From Pseudoalteromonas shioyasakiensis (lineage in GTDB: Bacteria > Pseudomonadota > Gammaproteobacteria > Enterobacterales > Alteromonadaceae): a stretch of DNA of 34,929 nucleotides. The stretch lies in the NCBI RefSeq assembly GCF_022398475.1, contig NZ_JAKEVM010000034.1, forward strand, positions 1 through 34,929. Reading direction: 5' to 3'. The notes beneath the pieces are model-generated. The model saw only the letters and a list, made by a program, of their open reading frames with translations, was not told the DNA's origin and did not search any database. The translations under genes and the position numbers were made by a program. Below are positions 1-8,330 of the stretch, one piece after another. Positions within the stretch are counted from its first letter, which is position 1. Each line of letters opens with the position of its first letter.

Positions 1-177
1 CTTTAATTTCATGCACATAATTAAAAAAACAATAATAACGCCCAAATAAAAACGCCAAAAACAACATCACATTAACAATTTGCAAAATAAATTTACAGGC
101 TGTATAAGAGATTTACACCAAGTTTATTATTTAACTTCGGTGACATAATCATAAATATTCTAACTGGGGAAGTCGGA

Positions 178-2763
178 ATGAAATTCAAAAATAATGCGCT
201 ACAACAAGCAATTAAATTTGCTTTAGCGACAACAACAGCTGGCCTGTTTGTGTCGGGTTCAGTTGTTGCTGCAGAGCAAGCAGCAGAAGAAACGAAAGTT
301 AATAAAAATGTAGAAAAAATTGCCGTGGTTGGTACTCGTTCTGCGCCACGTTCAATCGGCGATTCACCAGTACCGATTGATATCATCGGTGGTGAAGAGC
401 TAGATAAAGGCGGCAACACCGATATGCTAGAGCTTTTAAAAGGCTCGGTTCCTTCTTTTAACGTTCACCAAAACCCAATTAGTGATGCAGCGTCACTTGT
501 ACGCCCTGCTAACTTACGTGGTCTTCCTTCTGACAGCACATTAATACTTGTTAATGGTAAACGTCGTCATCGCGCATCAGTTATTGCCTTCTTAGGTGGT
601 GGTATCAATGATGGTGCTCAAGGTGCTGATATCTCAGTTATTCCAAGTATTGCCCTAAAGCAAGTAGAAGTACTTCGTGACGGTGCTGCGGCACAATACG
701 GTTCTGATGCAATCGCTGGTGTAATGAACTTTGTATTAAAAGATGCCTCTGAAGGTGGTTCATTCGAAATTCGTCAAGGCGAATACTACGAAGGTGATGG
801 CGATACAACACAAATTTCAGGTAACGTGGGTCTACCATTTACCGATAGTGGTTTTGCTAACTTAAGCTTCCAATACAAAACAGCTGATGCAACTAGCCGT
901 TCAGTACAACGCCCTGATGCGGCGGCACTTAACGCAGCAGGTGTACCTGAAGTATCTTCTTTAGCACAAATTTGGGGTGCACCTGAAGTTGATGATGATA
1001 TTACAATCTTTGGTAACATTGGTCTTGAGTTAAGTAACTCATCTGAATTCTACATGTTTGGTAACTACTCTGAGCGTGACGTACGTGGTGGTTTCTACTA
1101 TCGTAACCCACACACACGCCCAGGTGTTTACTCAAATGACGGCGGTGAAACACTGCTTGTTGGTGATTTAACTGGCGATATGAGCGGTAACTGTCCTACC
1201 GATATCATGATTGATGATAACGTTTTAGATAACCCAGATTACATCAATGGTGTTGCTAACAACCCAGACTGTTTTGCATTTAACGAAATGCTTCCGGGCG
1301 GTTTTACACCTAACTTCGGTGGTAACATCACAGATACTGCATTAACAATTGGTACTAAAGGTGAAATCACTTCTGGTTTCCTTGAAGGTGCTTACTATGA
1401 CTTAAGCGGTACAGTTGGTTACAACGAATCTCGTTACTTCATCTACGACACAATCAATGCATCATTAGGCCCAGAAAGCCCGCGCGATTTCAGCCCAGGT
1501 AAATACTCACAGTTAGAGAAAAACTTTAATGCAGATTTATCAAAAGGTTTTGACTTTGGCTTAGCTTACGATGTAAACGTTGCCGGTGGTCTAGAATGGC
1601 ACGAAGAAACATTCACAGTTGTTTCTGGTGACGAAGCGTCTTTCACAGCTGGCCCACTAACAGAACAAGGTTTTGGTATCGGTTCAAATGGTTTCCCTGG
1701 TTTCAAACCATCTGATGCGGGCGAGTATACACGTCGTAACTATGCTGCATACGTTGATGTTGAAGCACCATTCACAGAAGACTTCCTAATGGGCTTAGCA
1801 CTACGTTATGAAGATTATGATTCATTTGGTTCAACAACTAACTACAAGTTAACTGGTCAATACCACTTAACTGAAGACTTAAACATTCGTGGTTCAATCA
1901 GTACAGGTTTCCGTGCACCAACTGTTGGTCAAGCAAATGTAAGTAACGTTCAAACAAACCTAAGCAGCGGTGTACTTGTTGACTCAGCACTTTTACCACC
2001 AACAAACCCAATTGCTGTGCAATTAGGTGGTACAGAGCTTGAACCTGAAGAATCACAAAGCTATACATTTGGTGCAGTTTGGACACTTGGTGACTTATTC
2101 TTCACAGTTGACTACTACAACATCCAAGTTGATGACCGTATCAGTCAATCCGATAAAATTGAGTTAAGCCAAGCTGATAAAGACACACTTGAAGCAGCAG
2201 GCGTACCAAACGTACAAAACTTAGCGCAAGTAAGCTTCTTCACGAATGACTTCGATACAACAACGCAAGGTGTTGATGCTGTAGCTAACTACTCAACTGA
2301 TTTGTTAGGCGGTAGCTCAACATTCAGCTTAGCGTACAACTGGAACGACACTGAAGTAACTAAGTCAACAGACATTACTGGTGAGTTTAAAGTAAGCCGT
2401 TTAGAAAATGACTTACCAAATCACCGTGCAACGCTTAGCTGGGCACAACAGTGGGAGAATTTCTCTGCATTTACACGTGTTAACTACTATGGCGAATACC
2501 AAGGCGTACACGTAGATTACGATGCAACAGCGAAAACAGCTGATGCTGCAGTAACGATTGATGCAGAAGTAACTTACTTCCTAACTGAAGAGCTTAGCTT
2601 CTCTGTTGGTGCTACCAACTTATTCGACCAAGAAGCAGAGAAACTTGATTTCTATGACAGTACTGACATCCCTAATAACAACTGGGGTGGTAAATACTAC
2701 GAAACGTCGCCATATGGTATCAACGGCGGCTTCTATTACGTGAAAGCTACGTATACTTTCTAA
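178..2763 (+). CDS. TonB-dependent outer-membrane receptor
   Basis: An 861-residue TonB-dependent receptor that should import a substrate (unidentified; siderophore, vitamin, sugar or peptide are all possible) across the outer membrane using TonB-ExbBD energy. Residues 1 to about 32 form a signal peptide ending AAEQA. A plug domain follows at about 48-170, with the typical patch VEVLRDGAAAQYGSDAIAG and before it LILVNGKRRHR. The rest is a beta-barrel rich in alternating aromatic residues, ending in the aromatic-terminal strand YVKATYTF expected for BAM recognition. The ATG at 178 is preceded by GGGGAAG at a workable distance. No clear Fur box is visible in the 177 bases upstream, so iron is not the obvious signal. 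The next gene, a TPR-sulfotransferase, is a frequent companion of such receptors in this group (recalled, not checked). Family is certain; substrate is unknown. Confidence 0.93.
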   Translation: MKFKNNALQQAIKFALATTTAGLFVSGSVVAAEQAAEETKVNKNVEKIAVVGTRSAPRSIGDSPVPIDIIGGEELDKGGNTDMLELLKGSVPSFNVHQNPISDAASLVRPANLRGLPSDSTLILVNGKRRHRASVIAFLGGGINDGAQGADISVIPSIALKQVEVLRDGAAAQYGSDAIAGVMNFVLKDASEGGSFEIRQGEYYEGDGDTTQISGNVGLPFTDSGFANLSFQYKTADATSRSVQRPDAAALNAAGVPEVSSLAQIWGAPEVDDDITIFGNIGLELSNSSEFYMFGNYSERDVRGGFYYRNPHTRPGVYSNDGGETLLVGDLTGDMSGNCPTDIMIDDNVLDNPDYINGVANNPDCFAFNEMLPGGFTPNFGGNITDTALTIGTKGEITSGFLEGAYYDLSGTVGYNESRYFIYDTINASLGPESPRDFSPGKYSQLEKNFNADLSKGFDFGLAYDVNVAGGLEWHEETFTVVSGDEASFTAGPLTEQGFGIGSNGFPGFKPSDAGEYTRRNYAAYVDVEAPFTEDFLMGLALRYEDYDSFGSTTNYKLTGQYHLTEDLNIRGSISTGFRAPTVGQANVSNVQTNLSSGVLVDSALLPPTNPIAVQLGGTELEPEESQSYTFGAVWTLGDLFFTVDYYNIQVDDRISQSDKIELSQADKDTLEAAGVPNVQNLAQVSFFTNDFDTTTQGVDAVANYSTDLLGGSSTFSLAYNWNDTEVTKSTDITGEFKVSRLENDLPNHRATLSWAQQWENFSAFTRVNYYGEYQGVHVDYDATAKTADAAVTIDAEVTYFLTEELSFSVGATNLFDQEAEKLDFYDSTDIPNNNWGGKYYETSPYGINGGFYYVKATYTF

Positions 2764-2772
2764 ATAGAACAG

Positions 2773-2802
2773 CTTTCTAGGTTGAACAATCAACCTAGAA
2801 AG
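2773..2802. other. perfect 12-bp stem-loop after the receptor gene
   Basis: CTTTCTAGGTTG and its exact reverse complement flank a 6-base loop, beginning nine bases after the receptor stop codon. No T-run follows, so it is unlikely to be an intrinsic terminator. It could protect the receptor mRNA 3' end or mark a processing point. A proper terminator lies about 40 bases further on. Confidence 0.6.
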
Positions 2803-2841
2803 TCGATACCCCGGATTTATTCTGGATATTTATAGTTAACC

Positions 2842-2866
2842 AAGGCGAAAGACATTTCGCCTTTTT
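2842..2866 (+). terminator. rho-independent terminator of the TonB receptor gene
   Basis: AAGGCGAAA, a 4-base loop, then TTTCGCCTT running into a T-rich tract. The stem is GC-containing and ends in T5, which is the classic form. It separates the receptor transcript from the downstream sulfotransferase gene, which begins about 40 bases later. Confidence 0.85.
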
Positions 2867-2908
2867 CGTTTTATAGTAAATAAAAATAACAAATAACCCG
2901 CCATTCCT

Positions 2909-4393
2909 ATGCTGTTAGAAAAAGCGAATCAACTACTGAATGAAAACAAGCTTAAAGAGGCCGAGTTTCATTTTAAAACCATTCTCGATTCAGATCCTGA
3001 AAACGGCGAAGCGTTATTTGGATTGGGCCGTATTGCACTGCGTTTAGAACGTTATGATGCTGCTGTTTACCTTCTACAAAGAGCCTGTGAACGATTACCT
3101 CATATGCTTGAACCGCTCCATGCTCTTGCCGATGCTTTTAATGGCGTGCATTCACCACAAGATGCCTTAACCGTACTCGAATATGCAAAATCAATTGCCA
3201 GCCACAACCCTGAGCCACACTACTATCTTGCCCAACATTATTTAACCTATGGCGAGTTAGACAAAGCCTACGGTATTTTAAAGCATGCCCTTGGTATGGG
3301 AAATTACCCTGTAAAGGCGTACATTTTATTTGAGTTAGTGCAGTTTGGGCGTTTTAACAATGAACAAAATTACATAAATGAGCTACACCAATTTTTAACT
3401 TTGACCAATAACCTGCGCTTAAAAATGGTGTGTTATTATGCACTGGGTAAAAGCTACGATCAGTTAAATGATACAGAACAAGCTTTTAACTACTTTAGCC
3501 TAGCTAATAAGCTACAAACAAAACTCACGCAGTTTAAAACCCGTGACTTAGTGCCTTTTTATCAGCGCATCATAGAGCAAAATACAGCTGAACTAATTGA
3601 TGCCAGAGACAAAACATTCACCGGCACAATTACACCCATTTTTATTATTGGTATGCCAAGAAGTGGCTCAACACTGGTAGAGCAAATGCTGGCAAGCCAT
3701 GATGATTTTGCCAGTCTTGGCGAAGATGCCAGTATCAGCAATCAGGTTGTTGCATACCTTGAACAACAAACACAGCTCCCTTACCCAGATTGCTTAGCAG
3801 AGATAAACCAAGGGCTAATTAACAATGCCCGTAATATTTATATTGAACGAATAAAGCAAGCGCCAGTTGTGCGCCCCTTTATGATCAATAAACTGCCTGC
3901 TAACTATCAGTCACTTGGATTGATTTACTTACTCTTTCCTAACGCCAAGTTTATTAATATGCAGCGCGAGTATAATGCAATTGCTTGGTCAGTTTTTAGC
4001 AACTATTTTGCTGAAAACGAACCTTATTTTTGTTCACTCCCAGAGTTTAAACAATACTTTGATTTGTATCAGCAGTTAATGGAGCATTGGCAAAACGTGA
4101 TGCCAGAGGCGGTTTTTGATTTAAGCTATGAAGCACTTATCAGTGACAGCGAACAAACACTAACAGCCCTGTGTAAGTTCTTAAACATTGAGTACAGTAC
4201 ACAGTTTTTAAATTTTTATAAGTCAAAAAAACCGGTGGCAACGCTCAGCAAAACGGCTGTAAGACAGCCGTTAACTGATAAAGCATTAGAGAAATACAAA
4301 CGCTATGAGAGCGCAATGCACACGCTTATGCGTGAGTCTCAAACCAGTTCAACAAGTCAGCAAACTGATCAAAACGCGCCTGTGGGTGAGTAA
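2909..4393 (+). CDS. TPR-repeat sulfotransferase family protein
   Basis: A 494-residue protein with two parts. Residues 1 to about 205 are tetratricopeptide repeats, for example units starting near residues 1, 34 and 68, probably a protein-interaction scaffold. Residues about 240-475 form a sulfotransferase domain: IIGMPRSGST at 246-255 is the 5'-phosphosulfate-binding loop for PAPS, and FDLSYEALISD near the C-terminus fits the second conserved sulfotransferase segment. It would transfer sulfate from PAPS to an unknown acceptor. No signal peptide is visible, so it is probably cytoplasmic. The start at 2909 has only a weak ribosome-binding site. The last 68 bases overlap the end of the convergent hydrolase gene. 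Linkage with the upstream TonB receptor is commonly seen, but a functional link is not shown here. Confidence 0.85.
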   Translation: MLLEKANQLLNENKLKEAEFHFKTILDSDPENGEALFGLGRIALRLERYDAAVYLLQRACERLPHMLEPLHALADAFNGVHSPQDALTVLEYAKSIASHNPEPHYYLAQHYLTYGELDKAYGILKHALGMGNYPVKAYILFELVQFGRFNNEQNYINELHQFLTLTNNLRLKMVCYYALGKSYDQLNDTEQAFNYFSLANKLQTKLTQFKTRDLVPFYQRIIEQNTAELIDARDKTFTGTITPIFIIGMPRSGSTLVEQMLASHDDFASLGEDASISNQVVAYLEQQTQLPYPDCLAEINQGLINNARNIYIERIKQAPVVRPFMINKLPANYQSLGLIYLLFPNAKFINMQREYNAIAWSVFSNYFAENEPYFCSLPEFKQYFDLYQQLMEHWQNVMPEAVFDLSYEALISDSEQTLTALCKFLNIEYSTQFLNFYKSKKPVATLSKTAVRQPLTDKALEKYKRYESAMHTLMRESQTSSTSQQTDQNAPVGE

Positions 4394-5228
4394 GCATATT
4401 TATGTGATCATAATCGACCTTATGGCCAAACTTACGCCCATAAATGGTCATCGTTTGCTTACCGATGCCCGACTCTTCCATAAACTTTTCAATATCAATC
4501 GGCTGGCATAGCGCTTTATCTTTAACACCTGCCACATGCATAATGGGCGGTAGTGCCTTATCAGCTAATGCGTTGGCGTAATCAAAGCCATCGTCAGTAT
4601 CGACCCAAGGTTTACGCTTAGCCCACTGCATACTTTGATAATGTGACTTACGGGTTTCATCATCACTGCCCCATTTCAGTTTTTTAGCCGGCACAAAACC
4701 ATGCTTATGGGCAACTAATGGCGCCAAACCATACCAAATCAAATTACCTTGAATATACTTGCTTGGGTGATGGTTATACAAAGACCGTTTAGAACCAAAA
4801 TAACCGCAGGCTTTCACATCATCAATCAACTCAGGAAAACGGGCAAACACACTGTTCATTAACACCCCGCCCCATGAGTGTGCCACCCAATAACGCGCAG
4901 GCTCGCCTTCAAGCTGCTTAATTTTATCTAAAAATGCAGGGATATCTTCTAAAATAGCCTCGGTTTGACCATACTTTGCATGCTTTGAAATCGCAGGTTT
5001 ACTCTCACCACGACCACGTAAATCTGCCACATAGCAAACATAGCCATGCTCAGCTAAAAATGGCGCTAAACCTTTATTGCTGTGGGTATAAAAGATTTTG
5101 CCATTTTCAACGGCACCATGCATAAAAAACACCGCAGGGCCTTTCGCATCAGTCTTACTAATACGGCGTAAATGTAAGGTTTGGCTTTCGGCGAGTTTAA
5201 TAAACACCGATTCTTGTTTAATCGTCAC
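4326..5228 (-). CDS. alpha/beta hydrolase, probable serine esterase or lipase-like
   Basis: A 300-residue alpha/beta-hydrolase fold protein. Visible features are the oxyanion-hole region FMHGAVENG at about 35-43, the nucleophile elbow AHSWGG with Ser118 (an Ala replaces the first Gly of GxSxG), a likely acid Asp237 in GVKDKA, and a likely catalytic His275 in DYDHIN. No signal peptide is seen, so it should act in the cytoplasm. Substrate cannot be read from sequence. The start is a GTG at 5226-5228 with AAAGGT about seven bases upstream. Its 3' end overlaps the convergent sulfotransferase gene by 68 bases, and both reading frames look intact to their stops, so the overlap seems real. Confidence 0.85.
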   Translation of the reverse strand: MTIKQESVFIKLAESQTLHLRRISKTDAKGPAVFFMHGAVENGKIFYTHSNKGLAPFLAEHGYVCYVADLRGRGESKPAISKHAKYGQTEAILEDIPAFLDKIKQLEGEPARYWVAHSWGGVLMNSVFARFPELIDDVKACGYFGSKRSLYNHHPSKYIQGNLIWYGLAPLVAHKHGFVPAKKLKWGSDDETRKSHYQSMQWAKRKPWVDTDDGFDYANALADKALPPIMHVAGVKDKALCQPIDIEKFMEESGIGKQTMTIYGRKFGHKVDYDHINMLTHPQARFDQFADLLNWFETHA

Positions 5229-5598
5229 GTTTGACCTTTTTATTCTTATAGACTCATCGTACCAGTGTTAAATTACGCCAGTCTCTGCAGCAAAGCAAGT
5301 TTTTGGCGTGGCGATTGCCACTCAAAATGAGAATCTCAGGCACGATGAGATTTTGGTTATAGAGTAGCAATAATGCAGAGCCATTATTCATTGATGTTAG
5401 ACTTGCACGAGCCTTTGGCTAAATGTTTAATGATTTTAATGCTACGTAATTAAAATATTCGGGAGAGACGGCCTTTTGCAATTTGCGGTCATTGGGCCAA
5501 CATTGAGTGCGAGCAGACGTTGAGCATTACCATATATGAACAAAAATCAGAGCCGAAGGCAACCCCAAGCAAGCTCCGCTTGCGTCTACAAAGGTTTA
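5229..5598. other. 370-base intergenic stretch between hydrolase and cassette cluster
   Basis: No convincing gene was found on either strand. The stretch holds several short dyads: GTGGC/GCCAC around 5308, an imperfect CAAAAT..CTCA / TGAG..ATTTTG pair around 5323-5356, and GCAAGC/GCTTGC around 5569-5584. It must also contain the hydrolase promoter, reading leftward. No integron integrase remnant is recognisable in short translations. It marks the left edge of the cassette cluster, and no standard attC is seen beside the stop of the gene at 5599. Confidence 0.5.
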
Positions 5599-6075
5599 TT
5601 ATACGCGAAATGACTCTAACATAACCTCTTTACAAGAGGTATCGCCATACCTAGCGTTTTTAAGCTTGTCATCACCCCTATACCTTTTTAATTTACAGGT
5701 TCTATCTACACGGATAATTACCACCTGATTATCTAAGTTGAAATAGACACTAAAGTAAGAATTGTGAATGTGGTCTTTAGGCTTAACTTTCAATTTACTG
5801 GCTTTTGATAGTGCAAGCATGAAGGCTTTCTGTATAGGCTTAGTTGATAAATCTTCACTGAGGGAAAATATTGCCAATTCCTCCTCTGGAACCAGATCAA
5901 ATAATGGGAATCTATTTTTAAATTCACCTTCAATATTCTCCATCCGAATTGCTAGGCGGCTATCATCATACTGCTTTAAATTAAGGTCTTTCACTGCTCG
6001 AACAGCATCACCAAATCGCAAGGGGAAAAAGCGATTTTTCTTAGGTTTAGATTTTAAATCTTTATTGAAGGTCAC
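5599..6075 (-). CDS. unknown protein at the left end of the cassette cluster
   Basis: A 158-residue basic protein of no recognised family. It is lysine- and arginine-rich at the N-terminus (KSKPKKNRFFPLRF), with a middle helical section and a C-terminal beta-like section (YFSVYFNLDNQVVIIRVDRT). No signal peptide or membrane segment is visible. The chosen start is GTG at 6073-6075, with GGA about nine bases upstream. The frame stays open upstream for about 14 further codons with protein-like composition (FYPFNADGICI) but no usual start codon, so the N-terminus may be wrong or the gene may have lost its original start. It lies downstream of a degenerate attC and has no clear attC at its own 3' end, so its status as a cassette is uncertain. 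Confidence 0.6.
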   Translation of the reverse strand: MTFNKDLKSKPKKNRFFPLRFGDAVRAVKDLNLKQYDDSRLAIRMENIEGEFKNRFPLFDLVPEEELAIFSLSEDLSTKPIQKAFMLALSKASKLKVKPKDHIHNSYFSVYFNLDNQVVIIRVDRTCKLKRYRGDDKLKNARYGDTSCKEVMLESFRV

Positions 6076-6090
6076 GATGCAAATTCCATC

Positions 6091-6179
6091 TGCGTTAAAA
6101 GGGTAAAAAATTGTGGGCTAAAATTGAGCGAAGCGAATAGCCCGCAAGTTATTTATCCCTGTTTAATTGCTTGTTAGCT
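6091..6179 (-). other. attC-like site with a degenerate outer core
   Basis: The right core GTTAGCT at 6173-6179 contains the stop of the gene at 6174. A stem pairs GGGCTA (6115-6120) with TAGCCC (6138-6143), and the arm carries the shared GGGCTAAAAT. Outer arms TGCGTTAAA and TTTAATTGC also pair. The left outer core lacks the expected TAAC, so this site may be inactive. Confidence 0.65.
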
Positions 6180-6644
6180 CTCGTTTACTAACTTTGCCTC
6201 AACTAAAAATTCATAAAGCCCAGTAGCGATAAAGCGGCCATAACTATCCTGAGTGTAACTTTCACCATCATAAACCCGATCTACAACAACAAAATACATT
6301 TCACATCTTTTGGTAAGTGGAACCATCAAATTCAAACCTATGGTGTCGTTCTTTGTTTTAATTCTAATATATAGTTTGGTGTTTTTGGGTGGTCTCTTAG
6401 CGGTTGATGCTTGCTCCGCACTAGTAATAGCATTAATTAATAGTTCTTTTGATTGGGTAGAATTTAATGCTGAATTTGTCACATTAATATACTCAGAATT
6501 TATCGCTTCAATTGAGACAATATCTTCAAGAGTAAGACTACTAAATTTAGCTAGTTTATTTGATCCTTCTGAACTATCCCAAAAATAACAAATCCACCCA
6601 TACACAATATAAGTGACAATTATAACAGCTAAAACTTTCCTCAA
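6174..6644 (-). CDS. cassette-encoded membrane-anchored protein of unknown function
   Basis: A 156-residue protein with one N-terminal hydrophobic helix (residues about 4-22, VLAVIIVTYIVYGWICYF) that reads as an uncleaved anchor or signal, followed by a soluble domain of mixed helix and strand. No family is recognised. The start is TTG at 6642-6644, chosen because AAGGA lies about eight bases upstream. The stop codon sits inside the right core of the attC at 6091-6179, the usual tight packing of integron cassettes. Topology suggests the soluble part is periplasmic. Confidence 0.75.
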   Translation of the reverse strand: MRKVLAVIIVTYIVYGWICYFWDSSEGSNKLAKFSSLTLEDIVSIEAINSEYINVTNSALNSTQSKELLINAITSAEQASTAKRPPKNTKLYIRIKTKNDTIGLNLMVPLTKRCEMYFVVVDRVYDGESYTQDSYGRFIATGLYEFLVEAKLVNES

Positions 6645-6664
6645 TAGTCAATCCTTACTTTAAA

Positions 6665-6765
6665 AGCTGACGCCCGTATAATGGGCGGATTAAGCTTGGC
6701 TAAAATTTGAGAGGAACGAGCGCCAGCCAAGCGTTAGGCGTTCATTATTAATGCGTTTGTTATGT
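6665..6765 (-). other. attC site
   Basis: On the + strand it begins CTGACGCCC and ends GCGTTTGTTATGT. GCTTGGCT and AGCCAAGC form a perfect 8-bp inner stem, with GGCTAAAAT in the left arm. Read on the minus strand, AACAAACGC...GGGCGT closely resembles Vibrio cholerae repeats. It lies nine bases after the stop of the cassette gene ending at 6774. Confidence 0.85.
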
Positions 6766-6773
6766 GCTCTCAG

Positions 6774-7148
6774 CTAACCAGTTACAATTCTATGTTTTTG
6801 TTTGATTGGTTCAGTTGATGACCAACCCATTTCTTCAGCAACCAGCTTGGCAAGTGACCTAATTTCTTCCCAATTAGGATCGTCAAATAAAGCACTACTT
6901 TCAAGATACATGGCTGAGAATTGCGCACCTGAATGCTGATTAATAAAAACATCTAACGCCTCAATAGATGCTACTTGTTTAGGTGTTAAATCACTAACTT
7001 TCAAGTCGTCTAAGCATTCACCAAACTCAAGCACCAATTCATCACCAACAGCCGCGAAACTTGGATAAAGTGCCTCTTGAACTTTTGCTGATGCGGCAAG
7101 TGCCATAATCGAATTTTTCAGGTTGTCCATATTTCTACCGGAATACAT
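6774..7148 (-). CDS. cassette-encoded small acidic protein, unknown function
   Basis: A protein of 124 residues (118 if translation begins at the next ATG, 7128-7130, MDNLKNS). Upstream sequence in the same frame is only attC DNA read through, so a longer start was rejected. The ATG at 7146-7148 is part of the attC core GTTATG. The protein is helical and acidic, with no signal peptide or membrane helix, and ends in a basic tail (KQKHRIVTG). Motifs such as DPNWEEIRSLAKLVAEEMGW are not diagnostic. No family recognised. It is bounded by attC sites on both sides, so it is a complete cassette. Confidence 0.75.
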   Translation of the reverse strand: MYSGRNMDNLKNSIMALAASAKVQEALYPSFAAVGDELVLEFGECLDDLKVSDLTPKQVASIEALDVFINQHSGAQFSAMYLESSALFDDPNWEEIRSLAKLVAEEMGWSSTEPIKQKHRIVTG

Positions 7149-7244
7149 AACGCCCGGCTCAACAAGCAAATTTTTGATGGCTACTTTTTTGCCACGCCAA
7201 AAAGGTGACAGCGGAAATTTGTCTGGTGCAGCAGCTTGTTAAGC
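7145..7244 (-). other. attC site
   Basis: The left core ACATAAC (7145-7151) is followed by GCCCGG, and the right core is GTTAAGC (7238-7244), just before the stop of the gene at 7247. CAAATTT and AAATTTG form a perfect inner stem. The inner loop differs from its neighbours and lacks the GGCTAAAAT arm. Confidence 0.8.
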
Positions 7245-7246
7245 CT

Positions 7247-7819
7247 TTATTGCAACAATGAACGTAATAATGGCGCACGATAAGCATTGTCCTTTTCATT
7301 GAACTCCAGCCTTTTCTCAGAAAGATCAATGTTTATGAAAACCTCAGAATACAGCTCTTCCTCTCCGTCAGGATTGAAGAAGAACTTCATTCTGCAGGGT
7401 GAGACCTCAAGCTGTTCAGGATTGCTTGCAAGCCCAACCACTTGGGCGTATACCTCATTTGAAACCGATACACCACTTACGGTGGCTCCGTAGAGACTAG
7501 CTAGTGATCTTATAAAGGCAACTGACTCCGCCCCGGTATTCTTGAAGAATGCCTCTCCCCAATAAAAGGGAGAATCAATACCTTCTACTGCTTGCGGGTT
7601 CCACGTTGGCAACAGCTCGATTGCAAACCCAACTATATTGCCTTTCAGGTTGCCTTTAACGACAACTTCATATGAACCAGATTCGAGCTTCTTGGAGTTT
7701 GAAATTGTAAAGGTCAGATCGACAAAACCCTCTTCCTCACCAACAACTACTTCAGGATAGTCTTTGGCGGAAGAAAAAATACTCCAAATCATTATTAGTA
7801 TTCCTAAAACGTACTTCAT
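7247..7819 (-). CDS. cassette-encoded exported protein, possibly immunity-like
   Basis: A 190-residue protein with an N-terminal signal peptide or anchor (MKYVLGILIMIWSIFSSAKD, cleavage likely near residue 18). The mature part is rich in beta strands and acidic. The end of the protein (LYSEVFINIDLSEKRLEFNEKDNAYRAPLLRSLL) resembles the style of bacterial toxin-immunity proteins that finish with a beta hairpin and a helix, but this is an impression and not a family assignment. The ATG at 7817-7819 is the chosen start. It is a full cassette: attC at its 3' side (7145-7244) and a short attC-like site at its 5' side. Confidence 0.75.
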   Translation of the reverse strand: MKYVLGILIMIWSIFSSAKDYPEVVVGEEEGFVDLTFTISNSKKLESGSYEVVVKGNLKGNIVGFAIELLPTWNPQAVEGIDSPFYWGEAFFKNTGAESVAFIRSLASLYGATVSGVSVSNEVYAQVVGLASNPEQLEVSPCRMKFFFNPDGEEELYSEVFINIDLSEKRLEFNEKDNAYRAPLLRSLLQ

Positions 7820-7833
7820 ATATGCGCCTAGAG

Positions 7834-7881
7834 CCTTAACGCCAAGCTCTTTATGTTCGCCATTTAAGCACTTTGTTATGT
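7834..7881 (-). other. short or truncated attC-like site
   Basis: The left core CCTTAAC plus GCC and the right core GTTATGT are both present, the latter holding the stop of the gene at 7876. Only about 34 bases separate them, shorter than usual for attC sites, and the internal stem pairs poorly. It is probably a deleted site. Confidence 0.55.
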
Positions 7882-8232
7882 GCGTTTGTATGCATCTTCA
7901 TGTGAGATGCCAAGATTTACTAATAAATCTTCAAAATAGCCAACATCTTCTAACTCGCGATTATCCTCATAAGCTAAGCACAAAATAATTCTCATCTTTG
8001 CTACTTCTGGGACAGATATGTTGTAACCATCGTTACTATCAACCCATGACCACAAATCCTCTTTTAACTGCTCAAGGTTAAGATTTATATGTTCAACCCA
8101 ATAACCTTTTAGTTGTGAAAATGCACTTTTTGCCAAAGGGATTTCCGGCACACCAAGCTTCTCTAACCAAGAAATCATATGGGCTGCATACTTATAATTT
8201 TCGTTCAAGCTAGGAAACTCCCCTGATCTCAT
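7876..8232 (-). CDS. cassette-encoded small soluble protein, unknown function
   Basis: A 118-residue protein starting MRSGEFPSLNENYK. The ATG at 8230-8232 lies in the attC core (GCGTTATGAG), and the 19 codons that could be added upstream are attC sequence, so they were excluded. The protein is helical and tryptophan-containing (MISWLEKL, LKGYWVEHINLNLEQLKEDLWSW is a marked amphipathic section). No signal peptide is present. Small acidic helical proteins of this type in cassettes are often immunity or antitoxin proteins, but nothing here proves it. Confidence 0.75.
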   Translation of the reverse strand: MRSGEFPSLNENYKYAAHMISWLEKLGVPEIPLAKSAFSQLKGYWVEHINLNLEQLKEDLWSWVDSNDGYNISVPEVAKMRIILCLAYEDNRELEDVGYFEDLLVNLGISHEDAYKRT

Positions 8233-8330
8233 AACGCCGTAATAATCGGCACAAAATAGCAGGCTAAAATTAGCGACGAAGGAGCGCAAGCCTGCTGTTT
8301 TGCGTCCTTTGGTTTAGGCACTTGTTATGC
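8229..8330 (-). other. attC site
   Basis: The left core TCATAAC (8229-8235) is followed by GCC, and the right core is GTTATGC (8324-8330), holding the stop of the gene at 8325. AGCAGGCT and AGCCTGCT form a perfect 8-bp stem with the shared GGCTAAAAT arm. It is a well-formed member of the local attC family. Confidence 0.85.

Noticed and set aside
93..419. Minus-strand frame over the start of the TonB receptor
   Set aside because: It lies antisense to the signal peptide and plug of a clear gene and has no independent start signal or family features.
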